Source of the DNA: Campylobacter concisus
GTDB taxonomy: Bacteria > Campylobacterota > Campylobacteria > Campylobacterales > Campylobacteraceae
Length of the DNA stretch: 64,000 bases
Direction: 5' to 3'
NCBI RefSeq assembly: GCF_015679985.1
Contig: NZ_CP049239.1
Span: forward strand, 1,550,001 to 1,614,000
Part shown: positions 19,862-27,717 of the stretch, in pieces
Layout: each line of letters begins with the position of its first letter
Numbering within the stretch: the stretch's first letter is position 1
Notes under the pieces: generated by a model
What the model was told of the DNA's origin: nothing
Seen by the model: only the letters and a program-made list of their open reading frames with translations
The model's database searches: none
Program-made: the position numbers and the translations under genes

Positions 19862-20664
19862 GTGAGCTTCTAAATTTAGCCATCAAAGCAGCCGTTAATG
19901 CTGGAGCGCAAATAATGAAATTTTACTCTGCAGATAATACGGCTCTTAAAGTCTGCCTAAAAGATGACAGCTCGCCACTAACTAGCGCTGATCTAGCTGC
20001 AAATGAAGCGATAATAAAAATTCTAAGCAAAAGCGGGATAAAAATTTGCTCTGAAGAGAGCATCTTGCAAGAGAGTGACAAAGATGAGTTTTGGCTTGTA
20101 GATCCTCTTGATGGCACGAAAGAATTTCTAGCTAGAAACGGCGAATTTTGCGTTTGCATAGCGCTTATAAAAAAAGCTAGGCCGGTGCTTGGCGTGATAT
20201 TTATCCCAGTTAGCAAAGAGCTTTTTTATGCTGATGAAAATGGCGCTTTTAAAGAAATTTTAAATGACAATGACGAGATCATAAACAGAGTTGATCTAAA
20301 CAAAAAAGATAAAAATTTAGACAATCTAATCTTTTCAAGCAGAAGAGGCGATGCCAAAGAGATAGAATTTATAGGGCAGAGCTTAAATTTTGAGCAAAGG
20401 TGCATCGGCTCAGCCATAAAATTTTGCCGTTTGGTTGAATTTGGTGGAGCTTATTTGAGATTTGCCCCAAGCTACCTTTGGGACAATGCAGCAGGAGAAG
20501 CGCTCGTAAATTTTTGTGGTGGAAAAGTATTTGACGCTAATAGCAGCAAAGAGATGAGCTACGAGCTTGTTCATCTAAAAAGTCCATTTTTCATAGCTCT
20601 CTCAAAAAACACACTAAATCTAAAAGATAAAATCACACAGCTATATAAGCAAAGTAAAATTTAA
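19858..20664 (+). CDS. cysQ: 3'(2'),5'-bisphosphate nucleotidase
   Basis: Inositol-monophosphatase-fold phosphatase that hydrolyses 3'-phosphoadenosine 5'-phosphate, a by-product of sulfate assimilation and 4'-phosphopantetheine chemistry. The 268-residue protein has the metal-binding motifs EESILQ, DPLDGTKEF and WDNAAGEAL, in the usual order. The frame stays open upstream inside gltA, but the ATG overlapping the gltA stop (ATGA) gives the family N-terminus MSELLNLAIKAAVNAG. It ends three bases from the convergent methyltransferase gene. Confidence 0.93.
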   Translation: MSELLNLAIKAAVNAGAQIMKFYSADNTALKVCLKDDSSPLTSADLAANEAIIKILSKSGIKICSEESILQESDKDEFWLVDPLDGTKEFLARNGEFCVCIALIKKARPVLGVIFIPVSKELFYADENGAFKEILNDNDEIINRVDLNKKDKNLDNLIFSSRRGDAKEIEFIGQSLNFEQRCIGSAIKFCRLVEFGGAYLRFAPSYLWDNAAGEALVNFCGGKVFDANSSKEMSYELVHLKSPFFIALSKNTLNLKDKITQLYKQSKI

Positions 20665-20667
20665 ACC

Positions 20668-22224
20668 TTAAATTTCTTCTAGTAGATAAAGCATACTAGC
20701 TATTTTTGCTGTGCCTAGCACGTAACTCATTATATTTGCTGCGACTTTATCTTTTTTAAGCACTTTGCCATTTATGTCAAATATTTCTTCGTTGTTCTCT
20801 TTGATAAATTTTAAGGTTTTTGCTGCGACATCTTCTAAACTATTTTTACCATCAAGCAATAAAAGTATGTAATAATCGATATTGTTAAGCTTCCTTGAGA
20901 TGCTAAATTTATTAGCAAAAACAACATCGGCATTATTTTTATGATTTAAAAAATATCTTACATAATTTATTAAATTTTGACTAAGTCTTGAGTAGCCGGG
21001 CTTATACTCGATATTTTTTTGCTCATCTTTTAAAATCATTGCATCAGACGAGTTTGTTAAAATTCTTACAAAAGCGCTATAAACCATAAGCTTATCTTCT
21101 GGCAAAATTTCTAAAATCTGAGAAAGGTTTATGCTAGCTGGATACATCTTATAAAAGACCTCGCAAAGCCATGATATATCCTGTGGCATAGCACCATAAC
21201 TATCTTGCCACTGGTTATCTTTCTTTATAAAATCTGCCACAACGTGAATTTTATTAATATCACTTGGACCTATTTGTTTATTGGCTATGCTCTCATAAGT
21301 TTTGCTATGGACTATTAGGCTTTGTCTAAAGACTTTGTTGCTAATCATATCCATGAATTGCTCTAGATCGATTCTGTCTTTAAATTTATTATTTTTGTAT
21401 TCATCTACTATGGCTGTGCCAACATCTGGAGTAAAAATATCATCAAGCGTATACTCACAAAGATAAGTAAGCTCATTTTTGGCAAGCATGGCATTAAAAT
21501 CTTTGAAATAAAACGGATCATTTGTGTATTCTAAAAACTCATGAGCTATGTAAAAGTCATCTTTTGAGAGCACATGTTCTGTTACAAAAAGAAGCATCTT
21601 AAGGGGTATTTTTCCCTCATAAATTTCTTCATTTCTTGTTAACAAATATTCTTTATAGACTAAAAGTGCTTCTTTGGCTGCTTTTAGCCTCTCTTGCATG
21701 CTCTCTTTATCCTTTGCAGCAAGTAGCATTATATCTCTTACGATATCTTTTACTTTCCAGCCAGGATAAACATTATAAGAGATAAACGCCACGCCATTTG
21801 CACTTAAATTCTCTCTTACGACTTTTAATATAGCTTCTTTTACAAAATCAGGCACCCAGCTAAAAACACCATGAGCAATGATATAGTCAAATTTCTCATC
21901 GCTTTTAAATTCGCAAATATCGCCGTGTATAAGCTCTAAATTTGTAAGCTCCATCTCTTTAACGATCTCTTGTCCGCGCCTTATCTGCTCGCCGCTAAGA
22001 TCTATGCCAACTACTTTCGCATTTTTGTTATTTACTGCAAATGGGATCAAATTTCCACCAAAGCTACATCCTATCTCTAAAACTCTTGCATTTTCGCATG
22101 GAGGCGGATTTATGCCAAGAAGTGTCGCACAAGCTTCAAGCCTATATGGCGACGATTGGGCAAAAGCTATTGATTTATAAGTTAGCTCATCATAAGACTT
22201 CTCAATTTTACTATTTTGGCTCAT
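20668..22224 (-). CDS. Class I SAM methyltransferase with regulatory domain
   Basis: A 518-residue protein with an N-terminal Rossmann methyltransferase domain: motif I VLEIGCSFGGNL at about residues 48-59, then VVGIDLSGEQIRRG and FDYIIAHGVFSWVP. A helical middle region (about 220-305) fits the methyltransferase regulatory domain (PF10119, PKMT-type) that accompanies this class in Rickettsia, where relatives methylate Lys of outer-membrane proteins. The C-terminal 200 residues are helical without further motif. Substrate is unknown here; protein lysine methylation is only inference from the family. The peroxiredoxin gene lies just upstream on the same strand, 8 bases away. Confidence 0.8.
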   Translation of the reverse strand: MSQNSKIEKSYDELTYKSIAFAQSSPYRLEACATLLGINPPPCENARVLEIGCSFGGNLIPFAVNNKNAKVVGIDLSGEQIRRGQEIVKEMELTNLELIHGDICEFKSDEKFDYIIAHGVFSWVPDFVKEAILKVVRENLSANGVAFISYNVYPGWKVKDIVRDIMLLAAKDKESMQERLKAAKEALLVYKEYLLTRNEEIYEGKIPLKMLLFVTEHVLSKDDFYIAHEFLEYTNDPFYFKDFNAMLAKNELTYLCEYTLDDIFTPDVGTAIVDEYKNNKFKDRIDLEQFMDMISNKVFRQSLIVHSKTYESIANKQIGPSDINKIHVVADFIKKDNQWQDSYGAMPQDISWLCEVFYKMYPASINLSQILEILPEDKLMVYSAFVRILTNSSDAMILKDEQKNIEYKPGYSRLSQNLINYVRYFLNHKNNADVVFANKFSISRKLNNIDYYILLLLDGKNSLEDVAAKTLKFIKENNEEIFDINGKVLKKDKVAANIMSYVLGTAKIASMLYLLEEI

Positions 22225-22232
22225 TTTAGCTC

Positions 22233-22730
22233 CTAGTAGTCTTTTTCTTTGATTTTTTCTAGCATATTTTTAGCATCATTCTCAGGATCATCCACTATAT
22301 ATGCACGCCTTATCTTGCCATCTTTTATGATGAGCGTTTGCCTAAAGTAAAATTTATGTCCATTTGATGCAGAAAAAACTGGAAGCTCAAGCGCCCTTTC
22401 AAGCATAAACTCACTATCGTTTAAAAACATAACACCAGTTAAAGTCTCTTCTTGAAATTTCTTTTGAGCTGCGATATCTTGTGAGCTAATGGCCACTACC
22501 ATGAAACCAAGATCGTTAAAATCTTTTAAAAATTTCTTGTAGTTTATCGCTTGTTTGGTGCAGCCCTTCATACCAGGTGTATTTTGTAGTTGCTCACTTA
22601 AAAGACTAAAGTCCTCGCCTATCTTTGGGTAGATAAAAATAACGCAGTCATGCGTTCTTGCAAAGGCGGAAAAATCAAATTCCTTACCATCTAAGGTATT
22701 TAAATATATACTTGTAGGCACTTTTATCAT
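22233..22730 (-). CDS. Peroxiredoxin-like (AhpC/TSA, redoxin) protein
   Basis: A 165-residue thioredoxin-fold protein. The opening KVPTSIYLNTLDGKEFDF and CVIFIYPKIGED correspond to the first strands of Bcp-like peroxiredoxins, and PGMKGCTKQA holds the likely peroxidatic Cys, in the PGCT-type loop with a slightly altered lead. No second resolving Cys in the Bcp position is evident (another Cys lies only at CVIF). TLIIKDGKIRRAYIVDD is the usual C-terminal hairpin. It would reduce peroxides in the cytoplasm; the exact subclass is uncertain. Confidence 0.82.
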   Translation of the reverse strand: MIKVPTSIYLNTLDGKEFDFSAFARTHDCVIFIYPKIGEDFSLLSEQLQNTPGMKGCTKQAINYKKFLKDFNDLGFMVVAISSQDIAAQKKFQEETLTGVMFLNDSEFMLERALELPVFSASNGHKFYFRQTLIIKDGKIRRAYIVDDPENDAKNMLEKIKEKDY

Positions 22731-22778
22731 ACTTCATCCTTTAAAATTTTTTACTATTATATCTTTATAAGCTTTGCC

Positions 22779-23456
22779 TTAAGCTTTTTTAGAATTTAAA
22801 AGATAAACTACGAAAAGGACAAAAAAGCTAATTATTAACATCAAAAGTGCATAGATATGAGCCTTGGTGTAATCAAGCATTTCAACCGCTTCAAATATCG
22901 CAATACTCGCAACCTTGCTCTCTCCAGCTACGCTACCACCTATCATTAAAACAACACCAAACTCGCCCATAGTGTGAGCAAAACTAACGACAGTAGCTGT
23001 TAATAAATTTGATCTTATACTTGGCAAAATCACCCTAAAAATAGTCGTGAGCTTATTTTTACCAAGACTATAACTTGCTTCAAAAAGGCTCTTTTCTAGG
23101 CTATTTAGCCCAGCATAAATCGGCCCAAACATAAATGGTAATGAATAGATACAACTTGCCACAACAAGACCTGTGAAGTTAAAAACAAGCCTAACTCCAA
23201 AAATTTCTTCAATAAATTTACCAAAGGCCGAATAAGGCGAAAGAAAAATGAGCAGATAAAAGCCAAGAACACTTGGCGGCAAAACCAAAGGCAGTGAGAT
23301 TACCGACTCTAAAAACGACTTGCCAAAAAATTTCTTTTGAGACATAAAATAGGCAAGTGCGATGCAGACAAAAAATAAAATAAAAGTTGTTATAAAAGAT
23401 AATTTTAGTGATAACCAAAATGGCTCGTAATCGATACTTTTTAACTCGTCTATCAT
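22779..23456 (-). CDS. modB: Molybdate ABC transporter permease
   Basis: A 225-residue permease with five or six transmembrane helices and the EAA-type loop (EASYSLGKNKLTTIFRVILP) that contacts ModC. SLPLVLPPSVLGFYLLI and FAHTMGEFGVVLMIGG are ModB signatures. It is the last gene of the operon modE-modA-TOBE-modC-modB and its start overlaps the modC stop. Confidence 0.94.
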   Translation of the reverse strand: MIDELKSIDYEPFWLSLKLSFITTFILFFVCIALAYFMSQKKFFGKSFLESVISLPLVLPPSVLGFYLLIFLSPYSAFGKFIEEIFGVRLVFNFTGLVVASCIYSLPFMFGPIYAGLNSLEKSLFEASYSLGKNKLTTIFRVILPSIRSNLLTATVVSFAHTMGEFGVVLMIGGSVAGESKVASIAIFEAVEMLDYTKAHIYALLMLIISFFVLFVVYLLNSKKA

Positions 23457-24310
23457 GCTTTTTCCAAATTTACACTAAATGCTTTTGTGCTAACTACTAC
23501 CATATCGCCTGCTTTTAGATTCATTGCTTCGCTACTACTTAGCACCACTTCACAAATTTGGCGGTTTATTAATACATTTGCCACGTAAATAGCATCACGT
23601 TTTTTTATCTCTAAAATTTTAGCGTTAAAGGCAAATTTCTGTGATCCTGCACTCTTTAAAAATATCTCACTTGCACTACCTGATCTTGAAATTTTTCCAC
23701 TTTCAAGGACAAAGACTTTATTGCAAAGCTTATAAATTTCAGCGATATCATGGCTTACTAAAATAGTGCTCATCTTAAACTCATCATGAAGTGCTAGTAA
23801 ATAGTCTTGAAGTTTCTCACGCATAGCATTATCAAGCGCACTTAACGGCTCATCAAGTAGTAAAATTTCAGGCTTTCTCATAACTGCACGAGCTAAAGCA
23901 ACACGTTGTTTTTGGCCGCCAGAAAGAGTGCTAATTTTTGTATTTTTTAGGCTGGTTAGACCGCAGATATCAAGAAGCTTGTTCGCCAGATTTAGATCAT
24001 TTTTTGCAAAGAGTAAATTTTTAAAGACATTCATATTTTCAAAAAGTGCGTAGTCTTGAAATAAAAAGCCAATATTTCGCTTTTGTGGAGCCAAATTTGT
24101 CTTTTCATCAAAGAAAATTTTATCTCCAACCTTTATAAAGCCACTTTGTGGTGCTTCAAAACCAGCGATCAAGCGTAAAATAGTAGTCTTTCCGCCACCA
24201 CTTGCTCCATAAAGTGCGACAAAATCACCACTTTCAAAGCTAAGATCAGCCTCAAGTAAAAATTTTCCGCCACCGCCATTTAGCTCTTTTTTACAAGAAA
24301 TTTCTATCAT
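23453..24310 (-). CDS. modC: Molybdate ABC transporter ATP-binding protein
   Basis: ATPase that powers molybdate import. The 285-residue protein has Walker A GASGGGKTT near residue 35, the signature LSGGQKQRVALARA, Walker B EILLLDEPLSALD and the switch His (VSHD), followed by a short C-terminal Mop/TOBE domain of about 65 residues (AKILEIKKRDAIYVANVLIN) as in ModC proteins. It is the only modC in the window, so it may also serve the second ModA/ModB-like pair at 30924-32290. Confidence 0.93.
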   Translation of the reverse strand: MIEISCKKELNGGGGKFLLEADLSFESGDFVALYGASGGGKTTILRLIAGFEAPQSGFIKVGDKIFFDEKTNLAPQKRNIGFLFQDYALFENMNVFKNLLFAKNDLNLANKLLDICGLTSLKNTKISTLSGGQKQRVALARAVMRKPEILLLDEPLSALDNAMREKLQDYLLALHDEFKMSTILVSHDIAEIYKLCNKVFVLESGKISRSGSASEIFLKSAGSQKFAFNAKILEIKKRDAIYVANVLINRQICEVVLSSSEAMNLKAGDMVVVSTKAFSVNLEKA

Positions 24311-24702
24311 TTTTGTGTACTTATGTGAATGCTTGTAGATTTTATATAGGCAAAGACTTCATCGTTTTCACCTACGTTCATGGTTTTTAATGCGTGATTT
24401 GAGATAATAGCTTCGAAGTAAATTTCGCCACACTTTAAGCTAATAACACTTAAAATTTCACCAAAATTTATAGCTTCAATCACGCACTTTAGCTCGTTTT
24501 CAAGCGAGCTATCACTTAGTTTGTCTTTTGCCAAGATAACATCGGAGCTTTTAAAACCTAAGTTAATCTCATCATTTAAGGCAAATTTGCTAGCCTCATT
24601 CAAGACTAGCATAAATAAATTTGCCTCTAAATTTAGACCCTTTAGCTCAAATAAGCTAACGTCATCTTTAGTTAAAATTCCAACGATCTTTGCTCTTATC
24701 AT
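24307..24702 (-). CDS. Stand-alone TOBE/Mop (molybdopterin-binding-like) protein
   Basis: A 131-residue protein with no HTH and no ATPase, apparently made of two Mop-like units of about 65 residues: the second (about 66-131) shows CVIEAINFGEILSVISLKCG...FEAIISNHALKTMNVGENDEVFAYIKS, the TOBE pattern shared with ModE and ModC. The first half is more divergent. Such molbindins bind molybdate or tungstate oxyanions. Its place between modA and modC, with overlaps at both ends, argues for a storage or sensing role in the operon. That role is inference. Confidence 0.82.
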   Translation of the reverse strand: MIRAKIVGILTKDDVSLFELKGLNLEANLFMLVLNEASKFALNDEINLGFKSSDVILAKDKLSDSSLENELKCVIEAINFGEILSVISLKCGEIYFEAIISNHALKTMNVGENDEVFAYIKSTSIHISTQK

Positions 24703-25454
24703 TTAGCTGGAACGTTGTAACCAAATTTCTTGAAAATTTCTCTTGATTTATCACCTAAGATAAACTCATAAAATGCTTTTGCATCATCATTTTTTTCAGC
24801 ATGTTTTAGAAGAACTATGCCTTGATCGATCGGAGTGTATAGCTCTTGCGGAACAAAGATGTAATTAACGCCCTCTTTGTATTTTGACATTTTCTCATCA
24901 AAAAGTGCGCTAGCAGCGATAAAACCTACATCAGAAGCACTTAATGCTTGAGATAGAGTTTCAGAAATTTTTTGAGCATAGACGATATTTTTTTCTACTT
25001 CGTCATAAAGTTTTGCGTTTTTAAGAGCCTCTATACTAGCTTTGCCGTATGGTGCAGTTTGTGGATTTGCGATAGAGATCGCTTTTAGGCCACGAACAAC
25101 CTCAATACCTTTTTTGAAATCAACATTTCTAATAGAAAAAATAGCAACAGCACCTTGTGCATAAACTTTTGGAGCAGCTACTGCAAATCCTGTGTCATAA
25201 GCTTTTTGAGCAAATCCCATATCAGCAGCCATAAAGATATCAGCTGGAGCCGAGTTTTGGATCTGTGTAACAAGACCGCCACTTGCACCAAGAGTTAAGT
25301 TGATTTTAGCATCTGGATGAAGCTTATTAAACTCTTTTATAAGCTCTGGAAATGCGTATGTTGTATTTGCTGCAGCATATACATTTACTTCAGCACCAAA
25401 TGCGTTTATGGCAAGCAAAGCCGCCACACATAAAAATTTAAAAACTTTTCTCAT
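24699..25454 (-). CDS. modA: Molybdate-binding periplasmic protein
   Basis: Binds molybdate in the periplasm and delivers it to ModBC. The 251-residue precursor has a signal peptide (RKVFKFLCVAALLAINAFGAE), the ligand loop VYAAANTTYAFPEL, LGASGGLVTQIQNSAPADIF and a C-terminal TPIDQGIVLLKHAE segment, all as in ModA. It directly follows modE, with its start one base before the modE stop region, and overlaps the downstream TOBE gene. Confidence 0.93.
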   Translation of the reverse strand: MRKVFKFLCVAALLAINAFGAEVNVYAAANTTYAFPELIKEFNKLHPDAKINLTLGASGGLVTQIQNSAPADIFMAADMGFAQKAYDTGFAVAAPKVYAQGAVAIFSIRNVDFKKGIEVVRGLKAISIANPQTAPYGKASIEALKNAKLYDEVEKNIVYAQKISETLSQALSASDVGFIAASALFDEKMSKYKEGVNYIFVPQELYTPIDQGIVLLKHAEKNDDAKAFYEFILGDKSREIFKKFGYNVPAK

Positions 25455-26237
25455 TTAAACTCCTATAATGATTTGAGATGATTTTACTATTGCTAAAAGT
25501 GTATCGCCAACACCTATTTTCATCTGGATAGCACTATCTTTTGTGATGATGGCAGTTAAAGTCTGCTCATCGCTTAGTTTTAAAGTGATTTCAGCATTTA
25601 CAGCACCTATCTTTGCTTCTATCACTTCGCCTTTTAATTGATTTTTTGTGCTTATTTTTATATCTAGATCCTTAGCTAAAATGACAGCTGGAGCTTTAAA
25701 AATATAAATAACTTTTTGTCCAACTTTTAGGCCTAAATTTTTCTCACTTTCAACCGTGATGTTTGACTCAAGCGTGCAGCCATTACTTAGTTTTGCAACT
25801 ATTTGAGAATTTACCGCACCGCGGTTTATGCTAGTGATTTCACATGAGAGCTGATTTCTGGCACTTAAGTTCATATTCATTCTTTGAAGATTTACAATAT
25901 CTACATCCTCAAAATCTACTTTTTGACAAATTTTTTGTAAAAAGTCCTTTTGAGTTTCAAGAATGGCATCATAAATTTTTATCAGTTTATCGGCATACTC
26001 GCTTAGCTCAGAGCCACTATTTTTTTTGTTTCCATCAGCTCTAATAATAAGCGGCTTACTACTTTTGTTATTTATCGTATCAAGGCAGTCCCAAGCATTT
26101 TTATACGATATGCCAACCAGTTCTGCTGCCTTTGTGATACTTTTTGTCTCTTTTATGGCCTTTAATAATGTAATATGTTTAGCTAAAACCTGTGTATCTT
26201 CGCCTAAAAATAGTTCTAAATTTATATCTGCTTTCAA
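25455..26237 (-). CDS. modE: ModE-like molybdate-responsive regulator
   Basis: A 260-residue protein with an N-terminal winged helix-turn-helix (about residues 15-75, LLKAIKETKSITKAAELVGISYKNAWDCLDTIN, LysR-like as in ModE) and two C-terminal TOBE/Mop domains (about 125-260, SARNQLSCEITSINRGAVNSQIV and KNQLKGEVIEAKIGAVNAEIT). With molybdate bound, ModE usually represses the transport operon; here it heads that operon, so autoregulation is likely. I could not identify a convincing ModE operator upstream, although the region is rich in TATAT elements. Confidence 0.92.
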   Translation of the reverse strand: MKADINLELFLGEDTQVLAKHITLLKAIKETKSITKAAELVGISYKNAWDCLDTINNKSSKPLIIRADGNKKNSGSELSEYADKLIKIYDAILETQKDFLQKICQKVDFEDVDIVNLQRMNMNLSARNQLSCEITSINRGAVNSQIVAKLSNGCTLESNITVESEKNLGLKVGQKVIYIFKAPAVILAKDLDIKISTKNQLKGEVIEAKIGAVNAEITLKLSDEQTLTAIITKDSAIQMKIGVGDTLLAIVKSSQIIIGV

Positions 26238-26401
26238 AATTTTACCTTTACTATATTGGAGAATAATTTGTGAAGTATATCTAATTATATTAATCCTTAA
26301 GCTTAAAGATTTAAGTCGATTTATAAATTTCTCTTAATTTCTTGTAAAGTTTTTAAAAGATAAAATCAAGCTACATTTTATAAATAAAAATAAGGCTTAG
26401 T

Positions 26402-27112
26402 ATGAAATTTTTGCTTTCTATCTTTTTTAGTTTGCTTTTAGCCTGTGCTAATACTGACATAAATGCGAATAGTGAAAGCGATGAATTTGATGTTGAATTT
26501 GAGGCAAGAAAAGATGTTTTTGACCCACTTAGTGGCTACAATAGAATGATGACACATGCAAATGACTTTATCTATGTAAATATGCTAACTCCGGTGGCAA
26601 AAGGCTATGCCTATGTTGTGCCAAAAACAGCTAGAACAATGGTTTCAAATTTCTTTGATAATCTGCTTTTCCCGGTTCGCTTTGTAAATAACTTACTTCA
26701 GTTTAAATTCCAAAATGCTGGCGAAGAGACATTAAGATTTTTAGCAAATACGATAATAGGCTTTGGCGGACTAACAGACGGAGCAAAATACTACAACCTC
26801 AAAGCTCACGATGAAGATTTTGGACAAACGCTTGGATATTGGGGGCTTGGCAGCGGTTTTCATATCGTTTGGCCACTTATTGGACCATCAAATTTAAGAG
26901 ATACTGGTGGCATGGTCGGAGATTATTTTGCTGATCCTATTAGCTACGTAGATCCTATACTTTTATCAACTGGCATCAAGTCATATAGAGCGTTTAATAG
27001 CTTTTCACAAGATCCAACTGCTTATGAAAAACTAAGAAAAGATGCTATTGATCTTTATCCATTTTTACGCGATGCTTACGAGCAAAGACGCGACAAGCTT
27101 ATCAAGGAGTAA
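26402..27112 (+). CDS. mlaA: MlaA/VacJ outer-membrane lipoprotein
   Basis: Outer-membrane component that removes misplaced phospholipid from the outer leaflet. The 236-residue precursor has a lipoprotein signal (FFSLLLAC, lipobox Cys) and the MlaA pattern DPLSGYNRMMTHANDFIY, MVSNFFDNLLFPVRFVNNLLQ, the NTIIGFGGL loop and GPSNLRDTGG, then DPISYVD. It heads an operon with an MlaC-like protein (2 bases on) and an RND permease, without mlaFEDB. Confidence 0.94.
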   Translation: MKFLLSIFFSLLLACANTDINANSESDEFDVEFEARKDVFDPLSGYNRMMTHANDFIYVNMLTPVAKGYAYVVPKTARTMVSNFFDNLLFPVRFVNNLLQFKFQNAGEETLRFLANTIIGFGGLTDGAKYYNLKAHDEDFGQTLGYWGLGSGFHIVWPLIGPSNLRDTGGMVGDYFADPISYVDPILLSTGIKSYRAFNSFSQDPTAYEKLRKDAIDLYPFLRDAYEQRRDKLIKE

Positions 27113-27114
27113 AT

Positions 27115-27717
27115 ATGAAAATTTTAAAAATTCTAACTATGATTTTACTTTTTACAACTAGCCTTTTTGCTATTTCAAAAGAGCAGATCAAGCCTGAAGT
27201 AGAGATGAAAACAACAAAGGTTATTGAAATTTTAAAAGATACAAATTTAGACAATAACGCAAAGACAAAAGAAATTTTTGCTCTTCTTGATCCATTTTTT
27301 GACTATAAACAAATGGCAAAGATAAGCCTTGGCAAACGTTACAACAGTCTAAGTAGCGATGAACAGGCTAAATTTGACGCAGCATTTGAGCAAAAACTAA
27401 AAAGCTCATACATAGATAAACTTTTAGAATACAAAGATCAAGAGATACATATAACTGGCGAGAGCGAACCTCAAAAAAATAGATACTGGCTAACATCTGA
27501 GCTGACAAATGATGGCAAGAGCTACGAATTTGTCTATAAATTTTATGACGCTAAAGAGCGTGGTTGGCTCATTTACGATCTTGATATCGTTGGTGTAAGC
27601 ATCATTCAAACATACAGAAGTCAGTTTGGTGATGTGCTAAATAACGCTGATTTCAATACTCTTTTACAAAAGCTAAACGAAGCTGTTTTGCCTGATCAAA
27701 ATAAAACTAACCCTTAA
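27115..27717 (+). CDS. mlaC: MlaC/Ttg2D-type periplasmic phospholipid carrier
   Basis: A 200-residue protein with a cleavable signal peptide (KILTMILLFTTSLFAIS) and the MlaC fold (PF05494): LDPFFDYKQMAKISLGKRYNSLSSDEQAKF, then YDAKERGWLIYDLDIVGVSIIQTYRSQF, the most conserved part of the family. It would ferry lipid between MlaA and an inner-membrane partner, here presumably the RND protein encoded next, whose ATG overlaps its stop. Confidence 0.92.
   Translation: MKILKILTMILLFTTSLFAISKEQIKPEVEMKTTKVIEILKDTNLDNNAKTKEIFALLDPFFDYKQMAKISLGKRYNSLSSDEQAKFDAAFEQKLKSSYIDKLLEYKDQEIHITGESEPQKNRYWLTSELTNDGKSYEFVYKFYDAKERGWLIYDLDIVGVSIIQTYRSQFGDVLNNADFNTLLQKLNEAVLPDQNKTNP

Noticed and set aside
26238-26401. 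ModE operator upstream of modE
   Set aside because: TATAT-rich elements (CTATATTGG, AGTATATC) resemble half-sites, but spacing and symmetry do not match a known ModE box well enough to claim one.
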